From Peltaster fructicola (Eukaryota > Ascomycota > Dothideomycetes): 64,000 nt of DNA. The notes under the pieces are model-generated. The model ran no database searches. It was not told where the DNA came from and worked only from the letters and a program-made list of their open reading frames with translations. Positions 11,301 through 23,000 of the stretch are shown here, piece after piece. The stretch covers positions 1,612,001-1,676,000 of the forward strand of contig CP051139.1 of NCBI GenBank assembly GCA_001592805.2. Direction: 5' to 3'. A program made the position numbers and the translations under genes. How positions within the stretch are numbered: position 1 is the first letter of the stretch; the number at the start of each line of letters is the position of its first letter.

Positions 11301-12566
11301 GCTTTGCTGGAAATCGCTCGTGGCTGTGAACGACACATCAACAAGATCTTCGACGAACTAGCCGACATTCGACCATTTGAGATACTGCGCAGTCAGCGTG
11401 ATAAGTCAAACTATCTGCTGACCAAGGAAGCTCGTATTATTGCCATGACCGCAACACACGCCGCCATTCGTCGCCAGGAGATTGCCTCTCTTGGGTTCAA
11501 GTACGACAACATCATCGTTGAAGAAGCTGCTCAGATCACAGAGATCGAAAACTTTCTTCCCATGACACTACAGATGCTGGAGTCAGGCACACACAACTTG
11601 AAGCGAGTTATTCTTGTCGGCGACCATCTTCAGAACTCGCCAATTATCCAGAATAGTGCCCTACGAAGCTATGCCAACCTTGAGCAGTCTCTGTTCTTGC
11701 GACTGGTCCGCCTCGGGGCACCGTACACAATGCTCAATGCGCAGGGTCGTGCCCGACCGTCTCTTGCTTCGCTGTACCGCTGGAGATATCCGTCGTTGAC
11801 CAACCTGCCTATCACCTCAGCAGCACCAGAGTTCGTGACTGCAAACGCTGGCTTGCGATATGACTACCAATTCATTGACATTCCAGACTACAAAGGCAAA
11901 GGGGAGAGTGAACCGACACCACACTTCATTCAGAATCTTGGAGAGGCCGAATATGCAGTCGCGTTGTTCCAGTATCTGCGTCTGCTGGGCTATCCGGCCG
12001 ATCGCATCACTATTCTCACTGCCTATGCCGGTCAACGCGCACTGATTCGAGATGTGCTTAGCCACAGGTGCAAGAACAACAGGCTGTTCGGTACGCCAAA
12101 GTGGCTCGGCACCGTGGACAAGTATCAAGGTGAGCAGAACGACTATGTCATTCTCAGTCTGGTTCGTACGAAAGGTCCAGGCTATCTGCGAGATCTACGA
12201 CGCCTGACTGTCGCACTTTCACGAGCTCGCCTCGGTTTGTATGTGCTTGGAAGACGGGAGGTCTTCGAAAGCAGTCTTGAGCTGCGCGACGCATTTGAGG
12301 TACTTCTCCAGCGAAGCAACAAGCTCGAGGTGGTGACTGGCGAGATGTGGCCTGCTCAGCGAGCTGTCGACGCTGAGGTAGAGTCTGTGACAATGGATGG
12401 CGTCGAGCATCTAGGTCAATACGTGTTCGAGATGACACAAGCCAAAGTCAAGGCGTTGCAGGGAGGCCAAGGAATGCTGCCACCTGCCGCTCCGCAGCAG
12501 GATGAGGCCGAGGATGATGCAGATGATGCAGATGAGCTCGAGCACGAGACAGTGCCTGGACTTTGA
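8361..12566 (+). CDS. cwf11: Intron-binding spliceosomal helicase Aquarius / Cwf11
   Basis: SF1 RNA helicase of the spliceosome that binds intron RNA upstream of the branch site. It is one uninterrupted frame of 1401 residues. The N-terminal ~700 residues are the helical Aquarius scaffold (LEAEHFDQAQVVLLEQLQCLERFLWPGY near residue 50). The helicase core follows: Walker A GPPGTGKT near residue 818, Walker B-like VEEAAQI near 1052, GRARPSLASLYRWRYP near 1130, and the VDKYQGEQNDYVILSLVRT and LTVALSRAR motifs near 1252-1290. The C terminus is acidic (DEAEDDADDADELEHE). There is a basic KKRKRE stretch near 752 that could serve nuclear import. Intron-free in an intron-rich neighbourhood. It ends 50 bp from the convergent thioesterase. 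Confidence 0.94.
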   Translation: MQHPTVADLTSESSHFAQLARKTWLLADGREAKASANIIKNELYDKLEAEHFDQAQVVLLEQLQCLERFLWPGYSDTASDQHVVLIILLVNAKLRAKLPPWNIFLNHPEHFPHFIRNVLRLIIDPALPVKVKLHLLCFLNGAFQSLDVAIIRKECAPLVSISIWHNLHSPALLELKLAQSPHAQKAWKSSNRRYENADEDMKNQLQLERGWLYTLILDLLKRMYDTGTNVDGRQENVRYSERVLELLCDLESQLPTRRYTNSLLEDLNVASAIRSSPLYADEESKLLRELALLLDHYITFPLDDQTGQQWSAKEHDERQNARISRFQKAALKTQPEKLKMLYLANAGSLAQKDELQGQLDALSDAELVRLCTQVHIRTTYPDGVGVVVDRAMLYELVWSFVERRPYFVDVVRDMSTAPTETHLYDSSIINSEAYDQSRPLALPKLNLQFLSSGDFLWRSFILSRCEAFYEIKAHLEDTLKRIQPKNQTSGRVVFDGFSRMAIPINKPAIVNVEAARVGEGVPAEVKAEVVLDVSRLQPGLRREWEQLKPGDVIFLVAVTPQQRSTNGIASHITDSEKAGLKAIRCAEVITVLDDNGRPLRRQGNPSDDEYHEPQQRRLMLKLDPIAYKMDQDRKKADIYESINLVVRRRGRENNFKAVLDSIKSLLLSSATVPKWLQDVFLGFGDPSSASYKRLPNRLTSVDFRDTFVDWQHLIEGLPGKVIEPDPSVDASFGPPYVLEASTTVEPVARPTKKRKREANIAAETSMPIVKSIKVSTYRQPSQGPYLEDAPKINTVRFTSTQIEAITSGTQPGLTMIVGPPGTGKTDVATQIISNIYHDFPAERTLLVAHSNQALNQLFAKITALDIDARHLLRLGHGEEELSTDVSFSKAGRVESFLEQGGHYLAEVQRLASSIAAPGAHGNSCETAAYFHEVYITPLWKRYWAAVDATDSSEELASAFPFHSYFSTAPQPLFPNGGDRSALLEIARGCERHINKIFDELADIRPFEILRSQRDKSNYLLTKEARIIAMTATHAAIRRQEIASLGFKYDNIIVEEAAQITEIENFLPMTLQMLESGTHNLKRVILVGDHLQNSPIIQNSALRSYANLEQSLFLRLVRLGAPYTMLNAQGRARPSLASLYRWRYPSLTNLPITSAAPEFVTANAGLRYDYQFIDIPDYKGKGESEPTPHFIQNLGEAEYAVALFQYLRLLGYPADRITILTAYAGQRALIRDVLSHRCKNNRLFGTPKWLGTVDKYQGEQNDYVILSLVRTKGPGYLRDLRRLTVALSRARLGLYVLGRREVFESSLELRDAFEVLLQRSNKLEVVTGEMWPAQRAVDAEVESVTMDGVEHLGQYVFEMTQAKVKALQGGQGMLPPAAPQQDEAEDDADDADELEHETVPGL

Positions 12567-12616
12567 TTGACCTATTATACCAGATACCCATATATAATGC
12601 AACGCTCACGGCTGTC

Positions 12617-13415
12617 TTATTGCTTCTCGTCCTTGAGATTCTTGAGCTGGTCAACGATGTTCTCTGGATCTGCCCAAGCGCGTTCTATGTATCTGGATTG
12701 TGTCAGAAGAGCTACGGTCGAAGCTGTGAGACATACTTGGTGTGACTTCCGCGTGCCACCAGCTCGTTCTTCTCATTCATGAAACGGATCGAGGTGAATG
12801 CCATCTTTTTGCCAACTACCACGGTGAGTAGGTTGCTGTTGTGGTCCCTCGTACTCACACTTATCGCAAGTGACCTCAGCAAGGATCTTATCTCCTACCT
12901 TGCCACCAGATGCAATGTATGTCACATTGATGTCTGTTGAGACACCAGTAGCAAATAGACCTTTGGATGCGACGGCCAGCGATCCTCCGAGGTCAGTCAT
13001 AGCTGCGATCGAGCCGCCATGCAGTATGTCGAGGCGATTCTGGGATACTCAGCAATAGGTTGATGTTTTAATGGTTAGTCCTACAGTGTGCTCCTTCTTG
13101 ATGTCTAGCTCGAATCTTACAAAGCCTTGACGTGCAGAGGTCACGCGAATCTGTTCAGATTGTGATGATCAGTGTCTCATTGTATCGCAGGCTTCTCATG
13201 GCACTTGAGCTTGGGCTTCGAGGCGTGTGGAAGGACATACTCCATCAAGCAGTCTGCACGTAATCAGCATGCATGTAGTAGTCCAGCAATGTGATCTGAC
13301 CTTGGCTCGAGTCCTGACTTGGCGCGAAACGACTCCCATACCTGGAAGTGTTGTCAGCGAGCAGTCTCGAGGTAGTGAGCTGCGATACTCTTTTGACAAA
13401 AGCTTCGACAACCAT
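12617..13415 (-). CDS. Hotdog-fold thioesterase (ACOT13/PaaI-like), seven exons
   Basis: Predicted acyl-CoA thioesterase of the 4HBT hotdog superfamily. Seven exons in 800 bp: 13415-13389, 13341-13301, 13253-13205, 13150-13085, 13039-12859, 12815-12737 and 12692-12617, giving 172 residues. Every intron (44-54 bp) has GT..AG ends and every phase fits. The core is LHGGSIAAMTDLGGSLAVAS, the family's active-site loop and helix, followed by GVSTDINVTYIASGGKVGD and the final strand MAFTSIRFMNEKNELVARGSHTK. The N-terminal exons (MVVEAFVKRVWESFRAKSGL) are the least certain because they lack a family motif. No organelle signal is obvious. Substrate unknown; medium- to long-chain acyl-CoA is usual for relatives. 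Confidence 0.85.
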
Positions 13416-13659
13416 CGTTTTGATGTACCGGAGCTGACGTATGAAGACAGTGATAAGTGTCAGGAACGTCGGGTTTGTGTTGGAAGATTGGCTGGGTAGT
13501 CAAACTATCGAAGATGATTTCATGATAGAGGGAGGCATTGAGCACAGAGCACTTCATTCTGCGTTTCTTCTGCTGGCGTCTAAAGGCGAGTGTGATAGCA
13601 TTGGCAAGCCTGAGGCTATATAGTCTTATATATGCGGTAATGCATGTCATAGTTCTGAC

Positions 13660-14190
13660 CTAGTCATGAGCAGCATGATGACACGAGGTGATACGAGGCT
13701 TTGTCTTGAGCCCAGCTTCCTCAAACGCTCCGAGCAGGCCGACACTGCGTGCAGAAACCAGAGTATATCGCTCATCAAACATATCAGACGCTCTTTGTTG
13801 GCTATTGTCAGTCCGCCCAGTGTTGTGGCGGTGGAGTCCATGGCTACGAGGCGCATAGTAGAAAGAGCTGCTCGTACCTCTCTTGGTCCGTTCATCACAC
13901 TCGGCAGCTCAAAGCTGACAGTTCTGATTCTGCCAGGATGATTGTGATACAGCGCGTGCAAAGCAGCGGCCATATCATTGAGCAGAGCGTGTGCCGATGA
14001 TCCAACGGCTGTAGGGTGAGGACAGTACTCCAGCTGTCAGTCCAAGTACACTCGTAGTCTGTTTCGTGCAGCCGGAGTCAGGTAACAGCTGCCACGGCAC
14101 GGTAGCATATGCAATCAAATCTGTGTGAGATCCTGTCGCCCCGAGCGAAGATGACAGTCCGTCCTCACCATCGCGCCTATCTCGCCGCTC
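13660..14190 (-). CDS. Unrecognised spliced gene, model incomplete
   Basis: Coding-like sequence is clear but the gene model is not. Reading leftward, one frame near 14172-14080 gives DGLSSSLGATGSHTDLIAYAT. A GTGCCG donor and a GACAG acceptor (67-bp intron) join it in phase to LEYCPHPTAVGSSAHALLND and on to TVSFELPSVMNGPRE near 13870. A last exon in another frame gives DMFDERYTLVSARSVGLLG and ends HHAAHD at the stop 13660-13662. The last junction could not be made to fit the expected GTACGA donor and ACAATAG acceptor (phase 0 against phase 2). So either a different site is used or the gene has a frameshift. The first exon is also unknown; an ATG at 14318 or 14322 is possible. No family was recognised. 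Confidence 0.4.
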
Positions 14191-15191
14191 CTTTCACAGT
14201 GATAGCCAGTGCTACAATCGTGACACAACATAGCGATGTTGCAAGGGTTGCAGATGAACGAACACAGCGGATCTACGGTCCTCGTGCGGACGGGGTGTCA
14301 CCCGCGCCTGGCGGCCATGCATAAGGTCTAGGTCCTCGATCGCATAATTTGGTGAACCATGTCGTTTCAGGACACTCGATCCGGAAGCTCGGCGAGGTGA
14401 ACGCGTCTCATGATCTTATTTCATGGACAAGCAGATGGGTGCTGTTCTTCTTTCTGAGTGACGGTAGAGTTTCGTGACTGCAGAAGGAAAGAAGATCGAG
14501 CAAGAGCCAAGCTTGAACCGGTTCGCCGGGCGCCACCAGCTGCGATCTCCAAGTTGCGTTATTCCACGTACCCTAGCTTTTCAACTGCCAGAGAAAGCTT
14601 CATAACTAATCTAGGCGCAGGGGAAAGGGAGCTACAGGACATCTCTTTCTTCCTTCAATTTTCATCCTACTGTGCGCCTTCGACCGACTGGCCGCCAGCT
14701 GGCCGCTTACAAACGAAACTCCTTCCTTCTCGCGCCATTGCGTCTACTCTTCCATGCTTTCGCAACATCTCCCTGTGCTTCAGCATCCTTTTCTAGTGTA
14801 CCACTACCGCATTGCAGATCGCCAATTTGCTCCACGTCAAAGCGGCAGCCTTGACGACAGCTCAACACATCATACTTAGCTGGAGCTCGTCCAGACGGAC
14901 CATCTATCTGTTCGAATCACTCGCCGTGCATCGCTGATATCCTGCGTCGCTCCGAGTCCGTATTCCTGGCATTACGCGTAGCTCGGCGAGCAGCTCCGGC
15001 TGGACGCGCGCCCCGACTGATCAACATCAACTCAGCTCCATATCGAGGAAAGCATTTCAGCGCGAACGAGCAGGCGGCCACGATAAGAGCAGGATACGGG
15101 CAGCTTGAAAAAGATCGCACATGGAGGGACATGCTGCAGGATCGTACAGCTTTTAGGAAAAGCGACGACGTTGGCCACAATCGCAGACCAC
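14191..15191. other. Long 5' region upstream of the HSF-type gene
   Basis: Roughly 1 kb with pyrimidine-rich stretches (14640-14830) and no convincing protein frame. Long leaders are common for fungal regulators, so part may be 5' UTR. The first exon of the minus-strand unknown gene may reach into the left end. Confidence 0.35.
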
Positions 15192-17145
15192 ATGGCATCT
15201 GTGGTGGAGCCTTTGAGGAGAAGTCCATTTTCTAGCTCGCCTAGAAGCTATAATCCTGCACCTTCCAGAGCCTTGCCGGTGCTATCAGTCGTTAAACCCA
15301 CTATGTCAGAGAGTGACGATGCTATGGATGTCACACCGCCTGCTACCACCAACATGGGACCGCCGCCATCCACTTCAACCGCAGAGGCATCCCAAGAGGG
15401 ACAACCTTCGAATGGACTTCCTGTAGGCGCTGCTGCCGCAGCTCAGCAACCTAAGATTGTTCAGACTGCCTTTATCCACAAGCTGTATAAGTATGTCGGA
15501 CTCAAATAGCACAGTACGCAGCTCCTCGACTGACACATTCACAGTATGCTTGAAGACCAAACGATACAGCATCTTATCTCTTGGTCTGGCTCAAATGAAA
15601 GTTTCGTAATGTCACCTTCCTCCGAGTTCTCGAAAGTCTTAGCGTGAGTAGCCTGCGTCCTGCTGCTGCTGCTGCAGTAACAACGACAACAGTGCAAGGA
15701 GCTGATCATTGTCCGCAGGCAATATTTCAAACATACAAACATTTCATCATTCGTCCGACAGCTGAATATGTACGGCTTCCACAAAGGTAAGCGCTTGTAA
15801 CCTCTTGACGTTACACTTGTCGACTCACCCTACCCGAACAGTAAGCGACGTTTTCCATACCGGCTCGCCGGATTCTCCTCTGTGGGAATTCAAACATGGT
15901 GGCGGCAATTTCAAAAGAGGTGATCTTGTCGGTCTGCGAGAGATCAAGCGGAGAGCTTCACGACATGCTTTGATTCATCGCGATTCTTTTTCTACAACAC
16001 CAAAGATGCCAGTTCCTGCCCAGATTCCAGGTCCACCAACAGAACCAATGCCGGACCCTATTGAAGCTCGGATTGGCGCCTTAGAGTGGCAGCAGCAGGA
16101 CCTCTTCAGCCGTCTGCACAGGACTGAGGACGCATATTCAGCTTTGACTGCAAAGTGTCACGCTCTGCTCGAAGGACTCAACCGTTGCTATGGCTGGAAC
16201 AAAGACTTGACTGCGAGTCTGTCGACGATATTACCAGCTTCAGAAACACAGGTACATAAAGATCTGGCAGCAATGCAGCAGGAGATTGCTCGTGGTATAG
16301 ACACACTACGAGCTGTCGACGAGCAACATAACCCATTCAACCATCGTCAAACACTCTTTCCTGGAAATCTTAACGATGGTAGTCTATTGTCACCTCGACA
16401 GCGACCTTTTGACGAGTCGAGGAGGCCGTCGCTGCAGAACATCGGAAGACCGTCGTCCTTCCGCAGCGTCGTACCGGGTCACCTCCAGGCATCTCCGCGA
16501 AGATTTGGATCCTTCGGCGGCGGCAATGGAGCATTTTCTCCATCTACCAGAGCCAGCTATGCTCTTCCTCCACCAGCACCGCAAGTGGTCCAGCCACCAC
16601 CACCACCACCACCACCTCAACATCCACTGGCAAGGACGCAATCGCCTCCTCCAAATCTGTCGCGCCGTCACACTTCGGCAGACATCAGAACACAAGGCTG
16701 GCAAGGTGGACAGATGCCTGGACCATACAACCCTGCAAGCTCTCCCTATGCTTCTGGGCAGAACTCTACAGCTTGGCCGTCGTCGCCGCGAGCTCCACCA
16801 GCAGATCAGCAGTTGCGAGATGCACTCGCATCGTACGAGCTTCCTCGAGGTCCCCAGGCAGGGTCAAGACAAGCATCGCCGCCTGCTGCTCCAGACGCGG
16901 GTCCACCTATATTTACGAACAGCTTCGTAAGCACGAGTACATATGCCAACAACAGTAACGAAGCAGGCTGGCAACTGCCCGGACAAAAATACCCATACAA
17001 GACGAACCTAGACACTCCCGGTCCTCCGACTCGACGGAGCAGCATGGCTAGCAATGTACACTCTCTGCTAAACCCAGCAGACACTGCCGAAAGAGAGGGT
17101 GAGGATGAGGGATCAGACGACAGGAAACGAAAACGAGTCGTCTGA
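15192..17145 (+). CDS. HSF-type transcription factor, Sfl1-like
   Basis: Sequence-specific nuclear regulator with a heat-shock-factor DNA-binding domain. Four exons, 15192-15490, 15545-15643, 15719-15786 and 15842-17145, give 589 residues. The domain spans all four: [58 protein letters not shown], then SPLWEFKHGGGNFKRGDL. The FKHGGG..FKRGD ending and the tract after it resemble yeast Sfl1 rather than Hsf1. A helical stretch follows (residues ~215-300), then a long Pro/Ser/Gln-rich disordered tail with a polyproline run, and a basic KRKRVV C terminus. A later in-frame ATG at 15303 (MSESDDAMDV) is an equally good start and would shorten the protein by 37 residues. Confidence 0.88.
16594..16615 (+). 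repeat. CCA trinucleotide run coding polyproline
   Basis: A short, nearly perfect CCA repeat inside the Sfl1-like gene encodes eight consecutive prolines. Such tracts are prone to length change. Confidence 0.8.
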
Positions 17146-17411
17146 TTCCCAAGCGGTTCGCGATTTGATTCTCAAGAATGCTGTTGCTGTTGTTTGGATA
17201 CCCACTTTACATCTGGCGCAATGAATAACATGTGACATACGAGCCTGTACAATTAGCTGTCCGGGCAGTGCTTTGTGTTGTCCTCCACGTTTTCGCAGCA
17301 TTGGATGTGACGCAACCACGCGAGCTGTTTATCGATAGTGGGTTAGGACGAAAACCAGATGAGCTATATTGCGAAGGACGTCCTCCTACAACAACGACTA
17401 CGATTTCAGTC

Positions 17412-18360
17412 ATGGCAAACGTAGACCTGCAGGAGGTCCATGACTTCCTCATCACCATTGCCCATGAGGCTGGGGATATGATCAACAATGCCAGACCTAA
17501 GGCAGTAGGCCTCGGTACCAAGAAGAACTCAGCAGACCTGGTCACCGAGACGGACCAAGCAGTTGAGAAGATGGTCTCTACGAAGCTGAGGGAGAGATAT
17601 CCAGACTTCGAGTGTGCTCCTCCCTGCGAAAGCGGCGACTATTGCAGCGGCGCTGACAACCTGCAGGTTCATGGGTGAGGAGACCTACAAGCCTGGAGAC
17701 ACCTTGAGCGACAAGCCGACATTCATAGTCGACCCTATCGATGGCACGACCAACTTCTTTCACGCCTTCCCATACGCATGTGTGTCGCTGGGTATGGCAA
17801 TTGAGAAAAAGCCAGTCATTGGAGTAATCTACAATCCTTTCACGAAGCAATTGTACACGGGCATCAAGAACAGAGGGTCGTTTCTCACAGATCCGTTCCA
17901 CGACCATGTCCGCCTACCACTGAGGGACCCCGAGCCACTGCAGGACCTCAGCCATTGCTTGGTCGCTGTCGAATGGGGATCTGATCGAGACGGCAACGAC
18001 TATGAGGTGAAGGTGAACACATTCAAGAAGCTGGCGGCAAGCAAAGAGCAAGGAGGTGCAATGGTACACAGTCTGAGATCACTGGGCAGTGCAGAGTTGA
18101 ACATTTGTGCTGTTGCAGCCGGTAGTCTCGATATCTACTGGGAGAGCGGCTGTTGGGCTTGGGATGTCTGCGCTGGCTGGGTCATCCTTGAAGAAGCTGG
18201 TGGTCGTATGGTTGGATGCCATAAGAATGACTGGAGGCCTGCGCTCGACCAGAGAAGGTATATGGCTGTTCGTGCTGGCGAAGGCCAATGGGACGTGGTG
18301 GAGGAGTTCTGGGCAAATGTGCAGGGAAGGGTTACTGTCGGCTATGATACAGTATCCTGA
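17412..18360 (+). CDS. Inositol-1-monophosphatase
   Basis: Mg2+-dependent phosphatase that releases inositol from inositol monophosphate. Exon 1 is 17412-17611 and exon 2 17667-18360, with a 55-bp intron, giving 297 residues. Metal-site motifs are intact: MGEET at the splice junction (Glu 71-72), DPIDGTTN (Asp 89 and Asp 92), and the second signature WAWDVCAGWVILEEAGG near residue 220. N-terminal helices match the family (VDLQEVHDFLITIAHEAGDMI), with LVTETDQAVEKMV ahead of the active site. No targeting signal is seen, so it is probably cytosolic. The start is the ATG directly before this conserved helix. Fungal QutG-like proteins share this fold, but no quinate genes are nearby. Confidence 0.93.
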
Positions 18361-20048
18361 GGACAGCCGGATATAGAGCTCTAGACGCGTACAGCTCGCC
18401 ATAGAGAAGATTATAAGCTGTATCTCCTCGGCATAGGCGTGCTGATGCTCGCGTATGCATGATTTGTTGTTCCTCAAGTGCTGATATGAAGAGACTGTTC
18501 CTCTCCGTCCAAGGACTCTCGGCACTGGCTGCATAGACTTCACGGCCCTGCATCCGAGGCGCCATTAGAGACTGCTCTGATGTGATCCAGGCGGTGACCG
18601 GCCCAGCCGACTATTGAAGGATAGCTGCAAGACAATAGTGCAACTCAGATAGCGCGCAAGACGGACGCGCAGCCACTCAAGCACGCACGACCAAGAGACA
18701 CACGATGTCGTGTGATGATCCAAAAGTCCTGTGCTGCAGTGGTCTACCATACAGAGTATGCTCGACGCTAGAATGGCTACATAGGCTCGAGCCAGATCCT
18801 GCGCACATATAGGGACCACGTGAGACGAACGCCACGCGGCGAAATCTCTGCTCATCAGCTCGAACACGATGTGCTTTTGGGTGACCAAGGCTGAGAGCTG
18901 CGAGGAGCAAGAATGCTGCAGAGCATCTGAGAAAACAGTGACGATGTCATTACTCACCTGTTCCGCACGATCGCGACGTCAAGTTGGCATGATGGAGAAC
19001 AAGGCAGCCCACATCTACTCGATCTGCACAACCCTGGGTCTTTCACCATCGTCATGTTTTCCTCTTGGGTAATTGTGCCCCTCTCTTTCATCGTAGGAAT
19101 AGGTTGATGAGGAGATCGGTGGAAGGCTGCTTTGGTGGGGCGTAGGCCGCTTTCTACTGTTGCAGGCTGTGGCGCACCTTGTTGGCTGATCCTGGGGGTG
19201 ACGATGCTTAAGGCTTGTGGCCCTGGTGGAAGTAGAAGTACCGCGGGCAAGGCGAGCGGTCAGGAAATGTCTTCAAGACTTCATCCTTCATTCCTGTTTA
19301 TATCTGGAGCAAACGCAGGCGACGCAGTGCACTCTCCTGAAGCTTACGAGTTGCGTGATTTGATTGTACATTAAACAGCGCACGTAGCAAGACTCGTGGA
19401 GGCAACGTACGTGCGATGCAACGATCTTCGATGGCTGTGCCTAGTCCCGCTTGGATCTTAGTGCAACAGGGACCAATCGCGAGCCAGTACATGTCATCAA
19501 TCCTGTCTCTCTCTTCAAAGTGTGCATTGCTGCCAAAGGCCCTTCTCTACCTCACTTTTCCAAGAAGCATTGAATCCATGCTTCTGCTGCTGCTGTAAAG
19601 CACATCTTTTGCCCATTTTCCCTTCTATTGCTGCCTTCTTGAGCTTGGCGCCGTCTATTCCAAGGTGAGTCTCAGAGAAGCCATTGATTGAAAGCTACAA
19701 GCCATATTCCTGCCCGCTGCATTCAGGTATATTTGCTTATCTTCTTCGAAAACTGACGTTGAGCTGCTTCTGCTTGACCGCAACTTTGCACTCTAGCAAG
19801 TCAATTGGCGCTCGTCCTTGCCTTGTCGGCAGTGAGGAGCGCCGTAGTCACTAGTTAGCTATCAGTGCTAAGGCAGCGAGTTGGTATTTTGCTTCTTTCC
19901 CACCAGATCCCAGAACCAAGTTTTCACGGAGCCTCACAGAGATCTTGCATGATCTTGACTAGCTTGAGAGCACACGACTGACTTCTTTGCCTGCAGTCTG
20001 TCACTTCAGATTTCGTCTTGCTTGATTGCTTGACTTCGTCCGCGAGCA
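18361..20048. other. 1.7-kb gene-free region and long leader of the Aim21-like gene
   Basis: No frame here has family features. The right third (19600-20040) is pyrimidine-rich and probably belongs to the leader of the next gene, which may contain an intron (see the separate entry). Confidence 0.4.
19665..19996 (+). other. Possible 5'-UTR intron of the Aim21-like gene
   Basis: A consensus GTGAGT donor at 19665 and a TTTGCCTGCAG acceptor ending at 19996, with a CTGAC-like branch site about 20 bp before it, lie 52 bp ahead of the start codon. This is inference; only a transcript would prove it. Confidence 0.3.
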
Positions 20049-23000
20049 ATGGCGTCACCTGTGATACCGCCGCGTCCTCAACGCGCTCAACCTGGACCTA
20101 CAGCTGTTCCGCAAGTACCAGCCCGTCCAAGCCGTCGAACGGATCCTTCACCTGCACGAGATATGGCACGCTCACCACTCAATGACCTGCCAGGACCACA
20201 CGTTGGCCAAGGACATGCCTTCTACGGCTCAAGCAACCTCTCAGCTTCAGAGCTGCCCAGGCGACCTCCCAGTGTGGCAGAGATGCCATCGATCGGCCAG
20301 GAGGGCAATGAATACGCCAGCTACGACCAGCTCCCGCCAGAAGCACAGCTCAAGGATGATGCTCATCAGACCCGCCATGCAAACGTGCCAATGTTGGCTC
20401 CTACCGCCTCGATCCCTTCCTCAACCGCCAAGTCGAGAATCTCAGCTGTCACCCGAACAGACAGTAGCCCTGCTGCAAGCGAGCCGAAAGAGGAGGAGCC
20501 TGATACTCTTAGACGTGTGACTTCCCGAGAGCCACATCCTCTGCGCAACAAGACTAGCTTTTCCCGCTCTACACAGAGTCTGCATTCCAACAGCACTCCA
20601 CGACCACCGAGTGTGCATAGTGTTGATGGCTTCGAGCACGGTATTCCAGTCATTGGCCAGACTGTGCCTATGTATCCAAATGCTGGAGATGTCCAAGCAC
20701 CATCTCCGGGTCCAACTCATGCTATGTTCCCGGCTGGAGTTGGCTTCTTCAACGATGGCTCGAATCGTGCTCATCAGAGACGCAGAAGCTCCAGACAGGA
20801 ATTTGGACCTCCTGGTAGCTACGGTCTCCATGGTCACCCTGGCCAACAGCCTGGAGATCAGTTTGAGCGAGAGTGGATTGCAAAACATCCCGATATTGCT
20901 GCAAGAGAGGGCTACAATGTTTACGGTGGCCTAGAGCCACGTCCAGCTTCTGCTTTGACATCGGAGCAGCTAAACCGACTGGTTGGCGAGAGCGACGATG
21001 TCGGTTTCAGTGAAGCGCATCAGATCTGTCTGTACTGCAGCAATGTACTAACATCGTCTTAAAGGAACCGACCGCAAGATGATCAGCACTCCTGACCAAG
21101 AAATTGGTTACATCGCCAGTGAGATGTATGCAAAACGCAGTACATCCGCCAAGCCCTCGCCTTCCTTCCAAGATCCAAGCGCTCCTGCTGGAACCCAGGC
21201 GGAGGGACAGTCCCCATACCGCAAATCGTTCCCATTCTCGCAATCTGGCGATCACGCCCTGGAGAGCGAAGACGACACTTTCCATGTCGACCCTCCAGAG
21301 GTCAGAGGTAGCAGAATTACTGGTGGTATGCCAGCAGATGGTGCTATTGATCTTGGACCAAGAGCTGGAAACACTGCTGAGGCCGGAGGATGGTTCAATG
21401 AGCTTGGCCATGGGATACCCATTCTGGCCTCCGACCAGACATCCAAGCGACCTGGCAGTGCATATCTGCAACCAGCCGTGAACCCAGAAGCCAGGGACGA
21501 CGATGATGCTGGCAGTCGACGAGGCAGCACGCATGGCTCGCGTCCACCTAGCAGACCAAGTAGTACGCACGGCCACCATGCGCTCGGAGGGCCACTTGCT
21601 CGCTTCATCTCACACGAAGAACACCACGGCTCAGGAGGTGGCACACCGCTCGAGGAGATCGAAGAGTATGAGCCACTCTTCCCAGACGAGGATGGCAAGA
21701 ACATGTCTCAGCTCCTGAAGGAGAAGCTGAAGCAGCAGCGCCCTAGTCTGGCTGCGCATCACTTCCCAAGTCAAGACGTGTGGGAAGACACTCCCGAGTC
21801 TCTGCAATACACCACCGACGTCGATACGCCCGAGCCAGCTCGTGTGCGCGCAGCTGCTGTCTTCGAAACGCCCGAACAGGAGCAGATGCGTCGTGCACAG
21901 AACCCTGACGACATGACCAGTGATGCTAAGACCTTCGCCAAACCGCATTTCCGAGGCGCACAGCGCGAATTCGAGCGACCAGGTGTTCAGCGATTCCCAA
22001 GTCAGGACGTGTGGGAGGATACACCGGACAGCATGCGACTTGAAACTACTGTATCAGGACCTCAGATGGACGAGACCCTTGGACACCCGGAAGAGCGACC
22101 AACGACGAGTGCCTTGCCTCAAGACCAGGATCAGGGAGATGCTCGAGCTACGACCGGACTCACACAGCTGATGAAGCAGTCTGGCCCAGTCGCATCTTCA
22201 CGACCACACTCCAGGAGCAAGCTGAGCCAAGACATCACATCCGAGGTGTCTCAAGACGACCCTCGCTCAGCTGAAGTACCTGATCTTGGTGCCACATCCT
22301 CAAAGCCAGTCATCCCAGCACGACCTGCCAAGTTCACTCGACCTGAACAAGCAGATGCACCTCCTGCACCGAAAGCTAAACCTGCGGTGCCAGCACGACC
22401 TGCTGGCAACAAGCTGGCCGGCATGCGTGCCAACTTCATGAACGACCTCAACAGCCGCCTCCAGTTGGGTCCACAAGCACCACCAACGCGATCGATCGAG
22501 CCAGAGGCCGAAGCACCCGAGGAGAAGACACCACTTGTGGATGCCAGAAAGAGCAGAGCCAAGGGTCCGTCGCGCCGTAAGCCAGCACACTCAGCACCAG
22601 AAGCATTCGGATTCTCCTTTAGCTCGATGACACTATGGCATATCGATGAAGAGGATGAACTGAAGATTGGCGTGAGTTCAGATGAAAAGGCTGCGGCAAA
22701 CAAAGAGATGAGTGTGAACGAAGAAGTTAACCTAGAGAAGTCGCCACCCGTCCAAGCTGAGTCTGGGTTCACGGAAGAAGCCATCGGACACCATGGCGAT
22801 TTGCCAGATCCAAGCATCTCGCCAGCTGTTGTCAGTGAGGCCAGAGCAGTGCAGCCGGAGCTGGAGAAAGCCCTTGCGACCGCTGAGCCAGCACCTGTCT
22901 CTGCAGAGGCATTACACGCCAAGGACGCTGCACACGGTGGTCTTATGCATGATTCTGGCAGCCTCGCGTCAGCGGCGGCGCCTCTGCAGGTCAAGGCGCC

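Noticed and set aside
18565-18957. 130-codon minus-strand frame in the 18-20 kb gap
   Set aside because: No domain was seen. An alternative spliced model joining 19250-18954 to another frame needs a 31-bp intron, shorter than any other here.
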